From Nansenia antarctica (taxonomy: Eukaryota; Chordata; Actinopteri; Argentiniformes; Microstomatidae), in contig OZ022345.1 of assembly GCA_963989245.1 (NCBI GenBank), forward strand, positions 23,289,696 to 23,353,695: a DNA stretch of 64,000 nt, in the 5' to 3' direction. A program made the position numbers and the translations under genes. The notes beneath the pieces are model-generated. The model was not told the DNA's origin. It did not search any database and saw nothing but the letters and a program-made list of their open reading frames with translations. Below, piece by piece: positions 13,005 to 22,800 of the stretch. Every line of letters begins with the position of its first letter. Position 1 is the stretch's first letter.

Positions 13005-13546
13005 CTACTTTGAGGGCATCAGGTGAATATTTTTCTTCATAAAAAGAAGCATCTCTGCTCTCTCGCATCCGAGTCGGTTTCTTTTTTCATCGATCACATG
13101 AGCAGCTGCAGAAAATAAACGTTCGCTGTCGACGCTAGTGCAAGGGGCTGACAGGTACGCCCTTGCAAGCAGGGCCAGGGTCGGGAAACGGGATTTGTTG
13201 CTTCTCCAGTATTCCATTGGGTTCTGAGTCCTGGGAATCGTTGACTGTGAGAGGTACATCTAAAAGGACAACAAAATCACAATATACTGTAAGTACAGAT
13301 GTCGCTAGATTAGCCAAGCTCTCCACTTCCGCATAAACATCCGCCCCTCCTTACGTAACACCCTACATAGCAGCGCACATGTCACATTATCGTGATGTGG
13401 TGTATTTTTTTACAAGTTGAAAGCCAAACATTAAATTGAATAAATTACCTGCACTTCCGTTTGAGTTCTCGCCTGCTCTTCTGTGGGTTCAGTGTTTTCT
13501 TCCAAGATTTCGTCGTACATTTCCAGCAAAGAAGGGTTACCTGTGT
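13005..13546 (-). CDS. BED hAT transposase, C-terminal dimerisation part
   Basis: A small exon (about 13450-13540) reads 'NPSLLEMYDEILEENTEP', between acceptor- and donor-like sites. The following frame at 13005-13259 reads 'PTLALLARAYLSAPCTSVD', then 'SERLFSAAAHVIDEKRNRL', the hAT dimerisation signature (SxRxFSxA..) found in ZBED-family proteins. It ends in a normal stop. It belongs to the element at 12033-15616. Confidence 0.8.
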
Positions 13547-13794
13547 GTATGTAATGTGTACATTTCAAGCCTGCAAACTGCGACACTTTAAATGAATGTG
13601 CAACCAATAACACTATGTGCAATATGACAACCCTAGGGTACATAAGGTTGCAGAGAAATAGGAAATGTTAGAATAGGTATAGCATAGCATAGAGTACAGC
13701 ACAGTGTTTTATCTGTACAGTATAGTATAGTGGATAGTGTACATAGCCTTTATTTATGTAAACCAGCTCTTTTCCCCTCTTGTTTTTTTAGTTT

Positions 13795-13930
13795 TTTTTT
13801 CTTTCCTAGCACCAGGGGAGCCCCCCCTCCCAAATGTCGTTGTTTGGTACCTGTACTATAGCAATGACAATAAAGAGTCTTAAATAAATAAATAATAAAA
13901 TAAAGACCATTCATTCATTCATTCATTACC
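13795..13930 (+). repeat. Rex1-type LINE 3' tail with CATT-rich end
   Basis: Same sequence as 12140-12240, followed by 'aataaataaataata' and a 'cattcattcattcatt' run. It lies in an intron of the BED hAT transposase. Confidence 0.75.
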
Positions 13931-14839
13931 GTCTGTCCTTGTCTTCTTTGCTTGCGGCTCGGCTGGCTGGTCAGCTGTTGCACAGCTGATCATCTTCTCT
14001 TGCAACATGTCTGCTGCTTGCACTTTTGTTCCAAGCTTGAAGAAGCGGTCCTTGTATCTAGGGTCCAAGATTGTTGCGAGATAATACAGGGGCTCTTCAT
14101 GGATGTGACTGAATCTCTGGTCTACTGCTTGTAACAGGGTGCTCTTGGAAGTTTTCACTCCCTGGTCTGTTGCAACGGCCTTGTTTAACAGACGTTTTAA
14201 GGCTTCGACAGAGGGGATCACGTCTGCTGCTGTGGCCGTAGCTGAACTAATATCTCTAGTCACCTGTTCGCACGGATCGAGGATGGTCAGCATGTTTTCA
14301 ACTAGCGCCCATTGGTATGTGTTTAGAGACGCAGGTAACGCGTAATCTACTCCATATGCTGCGAGCGCTCGCTTCTGCTCCAACAAACTCCTAAGCATAT
14401 AAAACGTGCTGTTCCATTGCGTTGGTACGTCTTGTTGGAGCCGTGTGGTTTTCATTCCCAGTTGTGTCTGTAAATCTTTCAAACGGGAGGAGGCGAGTTG
14501 GGATTGCTTAAAGTGTCCTACCATCTTCCTCCCGATCGCAACACAGTCGGATATACTTCTCTGGCTCAGTACAGCCTCATTAACGGCAAGCTGTAAACTG
14601 TGGGCCATACAGCCCAAGCTTGCAACTTCACATTCCTCACAAGCCTTGGCCATATTGCGCGCATTGTCCCTCAGCACAACGTGCACCCGCTCCTTAGGTA
14701 TATTCCACTGTCCAAACATGGTTTCAAAAGCGCCGCGGATGGCTGTCGCAGTATGCGAACCGGAGAACTCCTGCGCATGAAGCAGTGTCTTCTTCATATT
14801 GAAGTCCTCATCCAGCCACTGGGCCGTTAAACTAAGCAT
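13919..14839 (-). CDS. BED hAT transposase, catalytic region
   Basis: A 306-residue frame with hAT catalytic features: 'VHVVLRDNARNMAKACEE' with the second acidic residue, 'LGCMAHSLQLAVNEAV' (the C..H pair), 'DVPTQWNSTFYML', and 'YYLATILDPRYKDRFF'. This matches the ZBED1/ZBED4-like transposase core. It lies in a different frame from the N-terminal part at 14832-15401, which it overlaps by 8 bases, so the junction is a one-base frameshift. Beyond 13919 the protein would continue through the exon near 13450-13540 to the dimerisation part at 13005-13259. Confidence 0.88.
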   Translation of the reverse strand: MLSLTAQWLDEDFNMKKTLLHAQEFSGSHTATAIRGAFETMFGQWNIPKERVHVVLRDNARNMAKACEECEVASLGCMAHSLQLAVNEAVLSQRSISDCVAIGRKMVGHFKQSQLASSRLKDLQTQLGMKTTRLQQDVPTQWNSTFYMLRSLLEQKRALAAYGVDYALPASLNTYQWALVENMLTILDPCEQVTRDISSATATAADVIPSVEALKRLLNKAVATDQGVKTSKSTLLQAVDQRFSHIHEEPLYYLATILDPRYKDRFFKLGTKVQAADMLQEKMISCATADQPAEPQAKKTRTDGNE

Positions 14840-15401
14840 TACTGACTGGACTAACGTCAGAAGTCCATATGTCCGTGGTAAAACTTATCTGGCTTACGCT
14901 AGTATCGATCAGACTATGGATGTGTGTGGCGACTGTATCATACAGAGCCGGCAGGCACACGTCTGCAAAATAGCGGCGACTTGGGAGTGTATACCGGGGC
15001 TCTAAATGTGAAATTAGCTGGCGAAATCCTTTATCTTCTACTACAGAGAAAGGCTGGTCGTCGAGGGCCATCAACTCCATTATTTTTTCATTGATGGCTT
15101 GAGCCTTTGAGCTGTCTCGAGTGAACTTCCTGCAGTTTTCAAATGCGTGTTCAATAGGCACCGCGGCTTTTTTTTTCGCGGCTAGGCTACCGTGTTCTGC
15201 TACTACGACTACGAGTGCTTGATATTCCTTCCATACAGCGTGCTTGCAATGGTGATTCTTCAGGTGACTTATTAGATTCGTTGTGTTGTAACTCGTAGAC
15301 CTTTGCCCTCCTCTCCGAACTTTTGTCGAACATGTATTGCAAATTGCAAACGCAATATCTGCCTCAGAAACTGTGAAGAATGTCCACACCGGGGAAGGCA
15401 T
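14832..15401 (-). pseudogene. BED hAT transposase, N-terminal part ending in a frameshift
   Basis: It begins MPSPVWTFFTVSEADIAF and carries a BED zinc finger: C-x2-C ('CNTCSTKV') followed by 'LISHLKNHHCKHAV'. Further on are 'FSVVEDKGFRQLISHLEPRY' and 'ISFTTDIWTS', which holds the first catalytic acidic residue. It runs into a stop just after 'TDIWTSDVSPVS', where the sequence resumes in another frame. A single inserted base near 14841 explains the break. The start agrees with a short GC-rich 5' region before the element end. Confidence 0.87.
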
Positions 15402-15844
15402 GTTTCGCTCGCGTCTCGTCTATACAAACTGCGTGCCTGAGCGCGGAAACCGGAAGCAGAGCGCGGAAACCGGAAACCGGAAGCAGAAATATTTCCGGCT
15501 TCATATTATCGGTTAAATATCGGCTAAAATTGTATAAAACCGATAAATACCGATAAACATTAATGTCCCATTATCGGGCCGATAAATATCGGTGCCGATA
15601 ATATCGTGCATCCCTAATACTAGTGGAAGACTGCAAGTTTGGATAGCTTTGGAGTTTGGATAGCTTTAGTGGTTTTGCAATGAAAACTGAATGTCATGTT
15701 GTTTCCTCCAAAACACAACTGGGATGGCTACCTTAGTGCCTATCTGGTATTTTGTTTAATTTCCTCAGACTTATTATAGTACTTACTAGATGAACACTTA
15801 TAGTACTAGACTAGATCAACATGTAACATCCAAAACAAATGTAC

Positions 15845-16358
15845 CTGCGTCCTGAACCGGGACCAGAGCGCCTCCCTAGTCTGCTCCAGCTGGCCTCTCC
15901 CTCTCCTCTCCCTCTCCTCCACATGGGTGATATTAAACCCCCCTAATCCTGCAGGGTTATCAAGCTCATTATTGAGCTGGGCCAAGAATGAGCCAGGGGG
16001 CTGTGCATCTCCTGCATCTCTGATGGTCCTCAGGCACGCCATCGTCACTGGGACCTCATAAAGGTAGTCACACAAGAGCCAGGCTTTTAATTTTTTCAGT
16101 AAGGCTATGATTAGTTCTATTGAGTTCTAGAGCAACATGTTAAAAGTGATTTGCCTTTAGGAAATACCTGCTCTTTGATGGCCAAGAAGTTGACATTTTC
16201 TTTCTGGAACATCTTGGACAGCCGAGCCAGATGTGGCAGAACATCCGCCTGCAGATAGACCGCTGCAACGAAGCGGTAGGTGCAGCAGAACCCATACAGG
16301 CCCTTGGCTACTGGGCACTTATGGTACTCTGTCTCTTCAGCCAAGGCACCCAGGACTG
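15845..16358 (-). CDS. ZNF862-like hAT transposase, middle exons left of the provirus
   Basis: The exon at 16168-16358 reads 'GLYGFCCTYRFVAAVYLQAD' and then 'LSKMFQKENVNFLAIKEQ', with a donor-like GTATTT. The exon at 15845-16083 reads 'CDYLYEVPVTMACLRTI' and then 'LEQTREALWSRFRTQ'. These are the helical middle part of ZNF862-type hAT transposases. The upper exon is cut at 16358 by the provirus; its 5' piece continues at 29062-29132 in the same frame once the duplicated ACTG is counted once. Confidence 0.85.
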
Positions 16359-16815
16359 TGTAGAATATTTTCTCTGTTCAGTGATCAAAGAAGAGGTAAA
16401 AACTCCTGGCCAAAGTTTAAGAGTATTTATTCAAAAAAGATCGGGTCCTCAGATTACAGGCACACAAAACAGTCACGACGTGGGGAGAGGTAGACAGAAA
16501 AACAGAGCCAGGAGCTCCCCAGCACAGGATTTTATAGCGACCTCTCAGCCAATCACATCACAGTATGTTCTTGGCCAATCGTGATCCTTCCTTCTAGGCC
16601 TCTGATTGGCCTAGACCCTCGGGGGCGTGCATGTGCGTGTGTGTGTGTCTGCACATGTGCGACAATTGCTTATCAGGTCTCCCCGCGATCATTTGTAATA
16701 ATACGTATGTATATATATATAAAAATATACGTGTAATATGTGTAAAATATACGTGAATATATGTGTAAGATATACGTTATATAAGAAGGCTATTAATGTG
16801 TAAAAATATACGACA
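16359..16815 (-). repeat. Proviral 3' LTR (457 bp)
   Basis: On the minus strand it starts TGTCGTATATT and ends AATATTCTACA. U3 has three CCAAT-type boxes (near 16549, 16573 and 16602) and a TATA box 'tataaaa' (16530-16536). A polyadenylation signal 'aataaa' lies at 16427-16432. An AT-rich segment of repeated 'atatacgt' units makes up the first part of U3. It differs from the 5' LTR at one position I can see (T versus C near 16658). Confidence 0.96.
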
Positions 16816-16827
16816 CATCCCCCCTCG
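16816..16827 (-). promoter_or_regulatory. Polypurine tract
   Basis: The minus-strand sequence just before the 3' LTR is a purine run, 'gaggggggatg'. A polypurine tract here primes plus-strand DNA synthesis in retroviruses. Confidence 0.85.
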
Positions 16828-17318
16828 GACCACCCAGAGGGTGTTCCGAAACTAAATGATCACATAAACCAAAACAAAAACACAAACCTCACATATCACA
16901 GCTAAGAAAATATAAAAAAAAAAAAAAAATAAAAAAAAAATAACTATTAAGAACCCAAAGACATCATGCAAAAAATAGAAACCAACCAATAATAAAAAGA
17001 ATCTTGAAAATAACAATCACAATTAAACTAAACACAGTCCATCATGCACAAATTAATATAGAAACTTCCAACGACCGATGTTTTCTTTGTCCTTGAAGCG
17101 CCAGGGACAGAGGTTACTAGCACATGAACCCAGTTGGAGAACAGCCTTTACCGCTGTCTCAGATTGATATCCTTCCCAGTCAAGAGCGTTTTCTTCGTTG
17201 TTCTAGGAACAGAACCGCTTTCCTATCTTTGCATAACCACCACACCACTTCTCAACTGACATCAATCACATGATATAGAAAGAAACAAACAGTAATCGAA
17301 GCAAATAATCATAAAACA
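16828..17318. other. Proviral region between env and the 3' LTR
   Basis: AT-rich, with a long A run at about 16914-16940. No accessory gene is evident. Confidence 0.6.
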
Positions 17319-19859
17319 TCACTTAATAAACAAATCATCAAAGGAGGAAACAAAATCAGAAAGCAAAACAGAATCCAGCTTTTGCTCATCAGCTATGTTG
17401 GTCAACATTAAAGCATTAATAGGAACATCAGAAATACACTTTCCACAACATTTGATCAAAATACCAAGTAACATAATACAGATGATAATGACAACAAAAA
17501 TAATAGCGACGGACCTGATCATATTACCAATACCTGAAAAAGCAGAATCAAAGAAATCTAACATATTCCAACCGTGTTCTTTATGTAAATCCTCTACACC
17601 CTTCTTGTTAGATTCATGAAAATCATACAAAGCGTTATCAGAATCCGAAATATAACTGCAGCATTCACCGCCTATCAAAGCACAAGTACCACCCTGACTG
17701 GCCAAAATAATGTCCAAAGCCATTCTATTTTGGAGAGCTACATTCTTAGTTTCAGTCAATTCAGTGGCCAGGGCAGATACTACAGCATCCGAAGCATTAA
17801 TGTGTTTTTCAAGAACGGATGATAGGGCACTTAATTCAGTCTGAGAGTTGTAGACACCATAACTTGGGAATATTAGGCCAAAAAACTTCTGAGCGGTAGA
17901 CAACGCCCTACGACTACGATGGGTTGCTTGTTTGTGAAGTACAGACATCTCCTCCCGAGTAACTTTCCTAATCAAAGGTATCAGATGAGCCAAATAACAA
18001 ACACCCTCAATCAAAGCAGGAAGCTTAGAGAATGCATCATTATCACACACAAGAAACACATGTTCCGGGAGTTGAAGCTCCGTACCAGGATACAAGAACA
18101 TGGTTCCACCTATACAAGACGCGGCCCCTAACTGACGAACCGCGCTGCTCTTGGGCCGTACTTGAATGTCAATACAGGTTGTAATATTTACGAGAGGCAT
18201 GACTTTAAGCTGCGTGGTGCCTTTCTGCCGTCTGGTAGTATTGGTATCATGTAATTTCATTTGAGGCACCATAGCACAATCAACAACTTTACATTTCAAT
18301 CCAGAAATAACAACTGAACCCCTCCACCGTGTAGAAGTCACACTCCCAGAACATGACAGATGAGGACTCAATGCAGTACCATTTAATTGAGCGAACATAG
18401 CTTGGATAATATATATCTTCTTCGGACCTGTTGGTTGTGACAAATGTGTAAGCCTATCAATAATAACCTTCCCCACACCGCTAGGCCTATGGTGTTGGTT
18501 AACCGCTGCTGTCAGACGTTCCAACACACCCATATCCACACCTGCATAGGAAGAATTTAAAGGAACCAGAATCGTGCTGGGCTGACAAGAAGAGCTCTGG
18601 TTCTTACCCTGTAAAACAAATGGGGCTAAACCCTGCCAATTATAATGAAGCCATTCTGCTTTAGTTAACGGTATGGGAAAAAACATAGGAGCAGACGCAC
18701 TTACAGGGACCTGTTGACAAATCCAGCAATCAGAATAATTCATTTTGGAAGCAAAATCTTTCATGATACTAGTGGCAGAATTAGGGTGGGACCGTGTCCC
18801 CAGGTGATTAGAATCATACAACAAATAATCGTCAGTAGCGACTACAATCGCCTTCGTAGAAGCCTTCACAGCAACATTTTCAACCTTTCCTGGTAACTCA
18901 TCGTGAACATATTTATGCACAAATTTCTCACAGTCCAACCTATAGTGGTGTGAAAAGTCAGGCTTGGTCCTACAAACTTTGTCCTTGAAATTGTTGGATT
19001 TACTAGACACCTGTTCACCGATATCACGTCTAGCACACCAATACGAGTTCAACCCCTGGTCAACATTAGTTAATGTCACACGAGTTTCTTGCGTGTTGCT
19101 TGAGTGTTGATCAAGTGTAACATATGTAGTATCCAATAAATACCACTCGTTCGCTTCGGCGGTATAGATCAAACAATCATCAACAGTACAACGTGAATGT
19201 GGGCAAACAAAAGCTCTACCTGCTGTGATCATTCTTCTCTGACGTCCAGGCATAACAGTGTGTGAGTAAAGTGTAACATTGTCCAAAGAAGTCAATGGGG
19301 TAGGAACACTAAGGGGTATATTAGTCTCTGAAACGGCATGGCTTGAGTTTCCTCCTAATTGGCCTTGGTGTTTTACGGGGTCTGTCTGGTTGAGGTGTAT
19401 CACTGACAGGTCTGTGTCTCTCAATGGTACCTCGGTCCGGGCAGCCGCCCGGGTTGCTGACATCTCCGTCTGGAGCATTGTCAGGGTCGGAAGGGGTGAC
19501 AACAGGGGCAACACCAGGCTTGGTAGAACCCCCAAGAGGGGTGTCGCAGTCGCTGGATCCTTCACGGTCTCCGTTGGCCCACTCATCTCTGGGCTGGACA
19601 GGGTCTGGGACGAGGCCCCCGGCATCATCTGCATCACGGCGCAGATACTCACCAACATCTTCGTCAGCCTGGATGTCCAAGCTGTGGACTTCCTCGTCCC
19701 CAGGGGTCTCCTCACCATCCTGCTGAGGTTCTCCCTCATCGTCCTCATTGGGTGCCTTGATGCAGTGATGAACGTGATACCAGGTGGGGGACCCCTTGAT
19801 TTGGAGGGCAGTCCCAGTGCACCGAACGACCTCGTATGGTCCTTCCCGTCGAGCCTCAT
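17319..19859 (-). CDS. env: Retroviral envelope polyprotein (env)
   Basis: An open frame of 846 residues. The surface subunit includes a CWIC motif (CXXC type) and many Cys residues. A furin-type RSRR lies at about 648-651, followed by a fusion-peptide-like segment. The transmembrane subunit is about 195 residues, with heptad-like helices, an 'LQNRMALDIILAS' immunosuppressive-region-like segment, a C-x6-CC motif (about 726-734), a hydrophobic anchor at about 784-803 and a short tail. CXXC with CX6CC marks the gamma-type envelope with disulfide-linked subunits. The frame overlaps the end of pol by about 540 bases. The true start may depend on splicing; a hydrophobic 'MLVSICAVMQMMPGASSQ' near residue 68 is a candidate signal peptide. 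Confidence 0.92.
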   Translation of the reverse strand: MRLDGKDHTRSFGALGLPSKSRGPPPGITFITASRHPMRTMRENLSRMVRRPLGTRKSTAWTSRLTKMLVSICAVMQMMPGASSQTLSSPEMSGPTETVKDPATATPLLGVLPSLVLPLLSPLPTLTMLQTEMSATRAAARTEVPLRDTDLSVIHLNQTDPVKHQGQLGGNSSHAVSETNIPLSVPTPLTSLDNVTLYSHTVMPGRQRRMITAGRAFVCPHSRCTVDDCLIYTAEANEWYLLDTTYVTLDQHSSNTQETRVTLTNVDQGLNSYWCARRDIGEQVSSKSNNFKDKVCRTKPDFSHHYRLDCEKFVHKYVHDELPGKVENVAVKASTKAIVVATDDYLLYDSNHLGTRSHPNSATSIMKDFASKMNYSDCWICQQVPVSASAPMFFPIPLTKAEWLHYNWQGLAPFVLQGKNQSSSCQPSTILVPLNSSYAGVDMGVLERLTAAVNQHHRPSGVGKVIIDRLTHLSQPTGPKKIYIIQAMFAQLNGTALSPHLSCSGSVTSTRWRGSVVISGLKCKVVDCAMVPQMKLHDTNTTRRQKGTTQLKVMPLVNITTCIDIQVRPKSSAVRQLGAASCIGGTMFLYPGTELQLPEHVFLVCDNDAFSKLPALIEGVCYLAHLIPLIRKVTREEMSVLHKQATHRSRRALSTAQKFFGLIFPSYGVYNSQTELSALSSVLEKHINASDAVVSALATELTETKNVALQNRMALDIILASQGGTCALIGGECCSYISDSDNALYDFHESNKKGVEDLHKEHGWNMLDFFDSAFSGIGNMIRSVAIIFVVIIICIMLLGILIKCCGKCISDVPINALMLTNIADEQKLDSVLLSDFVSSFDDLFIK

Positions 19860-22800
19860 GCCACTTCCGTCTGTAGACCTTCACGTATACTTTGTCACCC
19901 GGTTGCAACGCGTCCTTCCTCTCCTGTGCGTTCACCTCCTCTTCACGTTCCTGTTTGTGGAGCACATAAGAAGAGATACTCTTTTGCCGGTTAGTCATGT
20001 ACTGTACATAGGCTTTCATGTCACTCTCCAGGAGAGCCAAACTTGGCCCTTTCCCACTGGTTCGTACACAGGGAGCTGTCATTATCCTCCCCATTACCAG
20101 TTCATGGGGAGTCAAGTGCAGCCCTCGAATCTCACTGGAACGACAGGCCATCAATGCAAGAGGGAGTCCTTCCAACCAATTAAGACCTGTATGCTTACAG
20201 ACCTTAGAAAGACGGTTCTTAAGGACCCCGTTCATCCTCTCTACTATCCCCTGGCTTTGAGGTGAGTAAATACACCCAAGTCTCTGCTTGATTCCCAACT
20301 TTTGTAGTATAAGCTTTACCGTCTTATCCACAAATTCCTTACCATTGTCTGACGATATCCTATCTGGAATTCCAAACCTAGGCATGACTTCCCTGCATAG
20401 GAACTTTGCTACAGACTGAGCATCCTTTCTTCGAGTGGGGCAAGCTTCTACCCATCTGCTGAACCTGTCTACTACAACTAGCATGTACCTGTATCCTGCA
20501 ACAGGACGAATCATGTCCACATAGTCAATCACTAAATGTTTCATTGGCCCGTTTGGGGTAGGGATATGCCCAGTTCCCACTGGTATTCCAGGTCTGATAT
20601 TGTTCTTCAAACAGACCACACATTGACCAAGGATATGGTCTATTTGTTCCAACAAATATGGAGCCCAAAAACCATATTCCTTGGTGATCTTGCGTCTAAC
20701 CTCCCCCCTGGACACATGTGCTAATCCATGGGCTTCCTGTATCAGTATGCCTAATAAATCTGGGGGTGCCACAACCAGTCCCTCATGATTTCTCCATAGA
20801 CCTGTGTCATCCTGACTAGCTCCCCTTGTTAACCATAGGTTTTTGTCTAGCGCATTTGCCTCACTCTGTAACATCAACAAATCCTCAAGCGTGACCATGC
20901 CCTGTAACTGTACTTCATGTGTGACCAGCAGAACTTTACCTGCTTTGTCTGCTCCTGTAATAGCTTTGGCTGCATCATCTGCAGCCCTGTTACCTTGTGT
21001 GACATGTGATGAGTCAGATCTGTGTGCGGCACACTTCACTATGGCTAATTCCCTTGGTTTCATCATGGCTTGTAACAGCTTCATGATTTGAGCGTGGTGC
21101 TGAATAGGCGAACCATCAGTTTTCTTAAAACCCCGTCCCTTCCATACAGCTCCATGTAAATGACACACATTGTGGGCATAGGCAGAGTCGGTGTATACTG
21201 TCACTCTTTGTCCGGTTCCCAAATTGCATGCTTCTGTGAGGGCAATCAATTCAGCCAACTGAGCTGAACAAGGCTGAGGAACAGCCTCGGCTTGTTCCAC
21301 AATGAACTCCGAATTTTGGGATCGGACTATGGCATACCCGGCACGTAAATTTTCTCCTACCCGGTAACAAGATCCATCAGTCCAATACTCAACGTCAGCT
21401 TCCTTTAAAGGCAAAGCTAGTAGATCTGCTCTAAGCTTAGAGTACCTCGTAGCTTCCTTCACACAATCGTGTGGTTCCCCATCTTCTGGGGTTGGCAAGG
21501 TCTCTGCTGGGTTAAGTGTGTTACATCTTAGTAATGTTACATCTTCCCTTTCCAACATCCTGTAATAATCCCTAATCCTAGGCATCGTCAAAGTGTACTT
21601 GCCTTGATTCAAGAGGTTCCTTAGACTGTGGTGGCAGAGAATGGTAATTGGGTACCCCATTGTTAAGGTTGTTGCCTTCTCGTACATAAGATAAGCCCCG
21701 GCCATTGCTCTGTAGCATGGCGCGAAACCCATTTCTACCTCTGAATATGCGACAGAGTAATAGGCTATGGGCTGTGGACTAGGTCCAATGCCTGTTGGTT
21801 GCGTGAGAACAGCGCAGGCATACTTCCCCTCGGCTGAAGAAGAAACATACAATCCAAATTCTTTGGAATAATCTGGAAGCGCTAAAGCTGGCGCTTCTTG
21901 CAATTTGTGTTTAATTGTCTCAAACGCCAAATCAGCTTCCCTTGTCCAAGTAATGCAAGATTGGAGGTTATCACTACCTGTTTCCTTAATCATCCCCCTC
22001 AATGGAGCGACTAGTCTAGTGTAATCCTCCACCCATGCTGAACTATACCCAGTAATGCCCAAAAACATCATCATTTCCCTAACCGTTCGTGGTTTTGGAG
22101 CCTTCTGAATAGCTTCCAAATGTTCATTAGTGACGCTGCGATGTCCCTGTGTAATGGATTGTCCTAAGTAAGTTACCTTTTCCTGACAATACTGTAGCTT
22201 CTTTTTAGACACCTTGTGTCCCTTCTCCGCCAAAACCTTTAACAGTTTAACGGAATCCCTGTGACATGTTTCTTCATCTGGGGCACAAAGGAGTATGTCA
22301 TCCATGTACTGAATGGCAGTACTACTTATCATCTGTTCTAACCCGTCTAAGTCCTCCCTCAAGACCTGATTAAAAACATGAGGACTGTGTTTGTACCCCT
22401 GTGGCATTCTGGTATATTGATAATGCTGACCTTTGTAGGTAAACCCAAATAACCCTTGACTTTCTACACTAAGAGGTATAGAAAAGAAAGCCCCGCATAA
22501 ATCAATCACTGTAAACACTTTGGCTGTAGATGGAATCTGAGTCAACAGCACATGAGGATCAGGAACTTCAGCTGGATAGCTGACAACTACCTCATTCACA
22601 GCCCGTAGGTCATGTACCAGACGATATGAGCCATCAGGTTTCGTCACTGGCAGAAGAGGTGTATTGCTTAACGGATATTGAGTTATCTTCAGGACTCCTG
22701 CCTCTAACAGTCCTTTGATCTGTGGCTCAATTCCATCAATTGCTTCCTGTTTCAATGGGTATTGGTTTTTCCAAGGGGGTTCTGCACCCGGTATGAGTTC

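Larger units (their letters stand above)
12025..15624 (-). mobile_element. BED-finger hAT transposon with 8-bp target duplication
   Basis: The element proper is 12033-15616. Its ends are 'tagggatgcacgatat' and the exact inverse 'atatcgtgcatcccta', each followed by 'ccgata' sub-terminal repeats. It is flanked by a perfect 8-bp duplication, 'atactagt' (12025-12032 and 15617-15624). It carries its own minus-strand transposase and two Rex1 LINE tails. It lies in the intron between exons 15845-16083 and 11707-11943 of the ZNF862-like hAT. Confidence 0.96.

Noticed and set aside
19279..20265. A 328-codon plus-strand frame opposite pol and env
   Set aside because: It lies wholly antisense to two well-supported retroviral genes and has no recognised domain; GC-rich coding often leaves such shadows.
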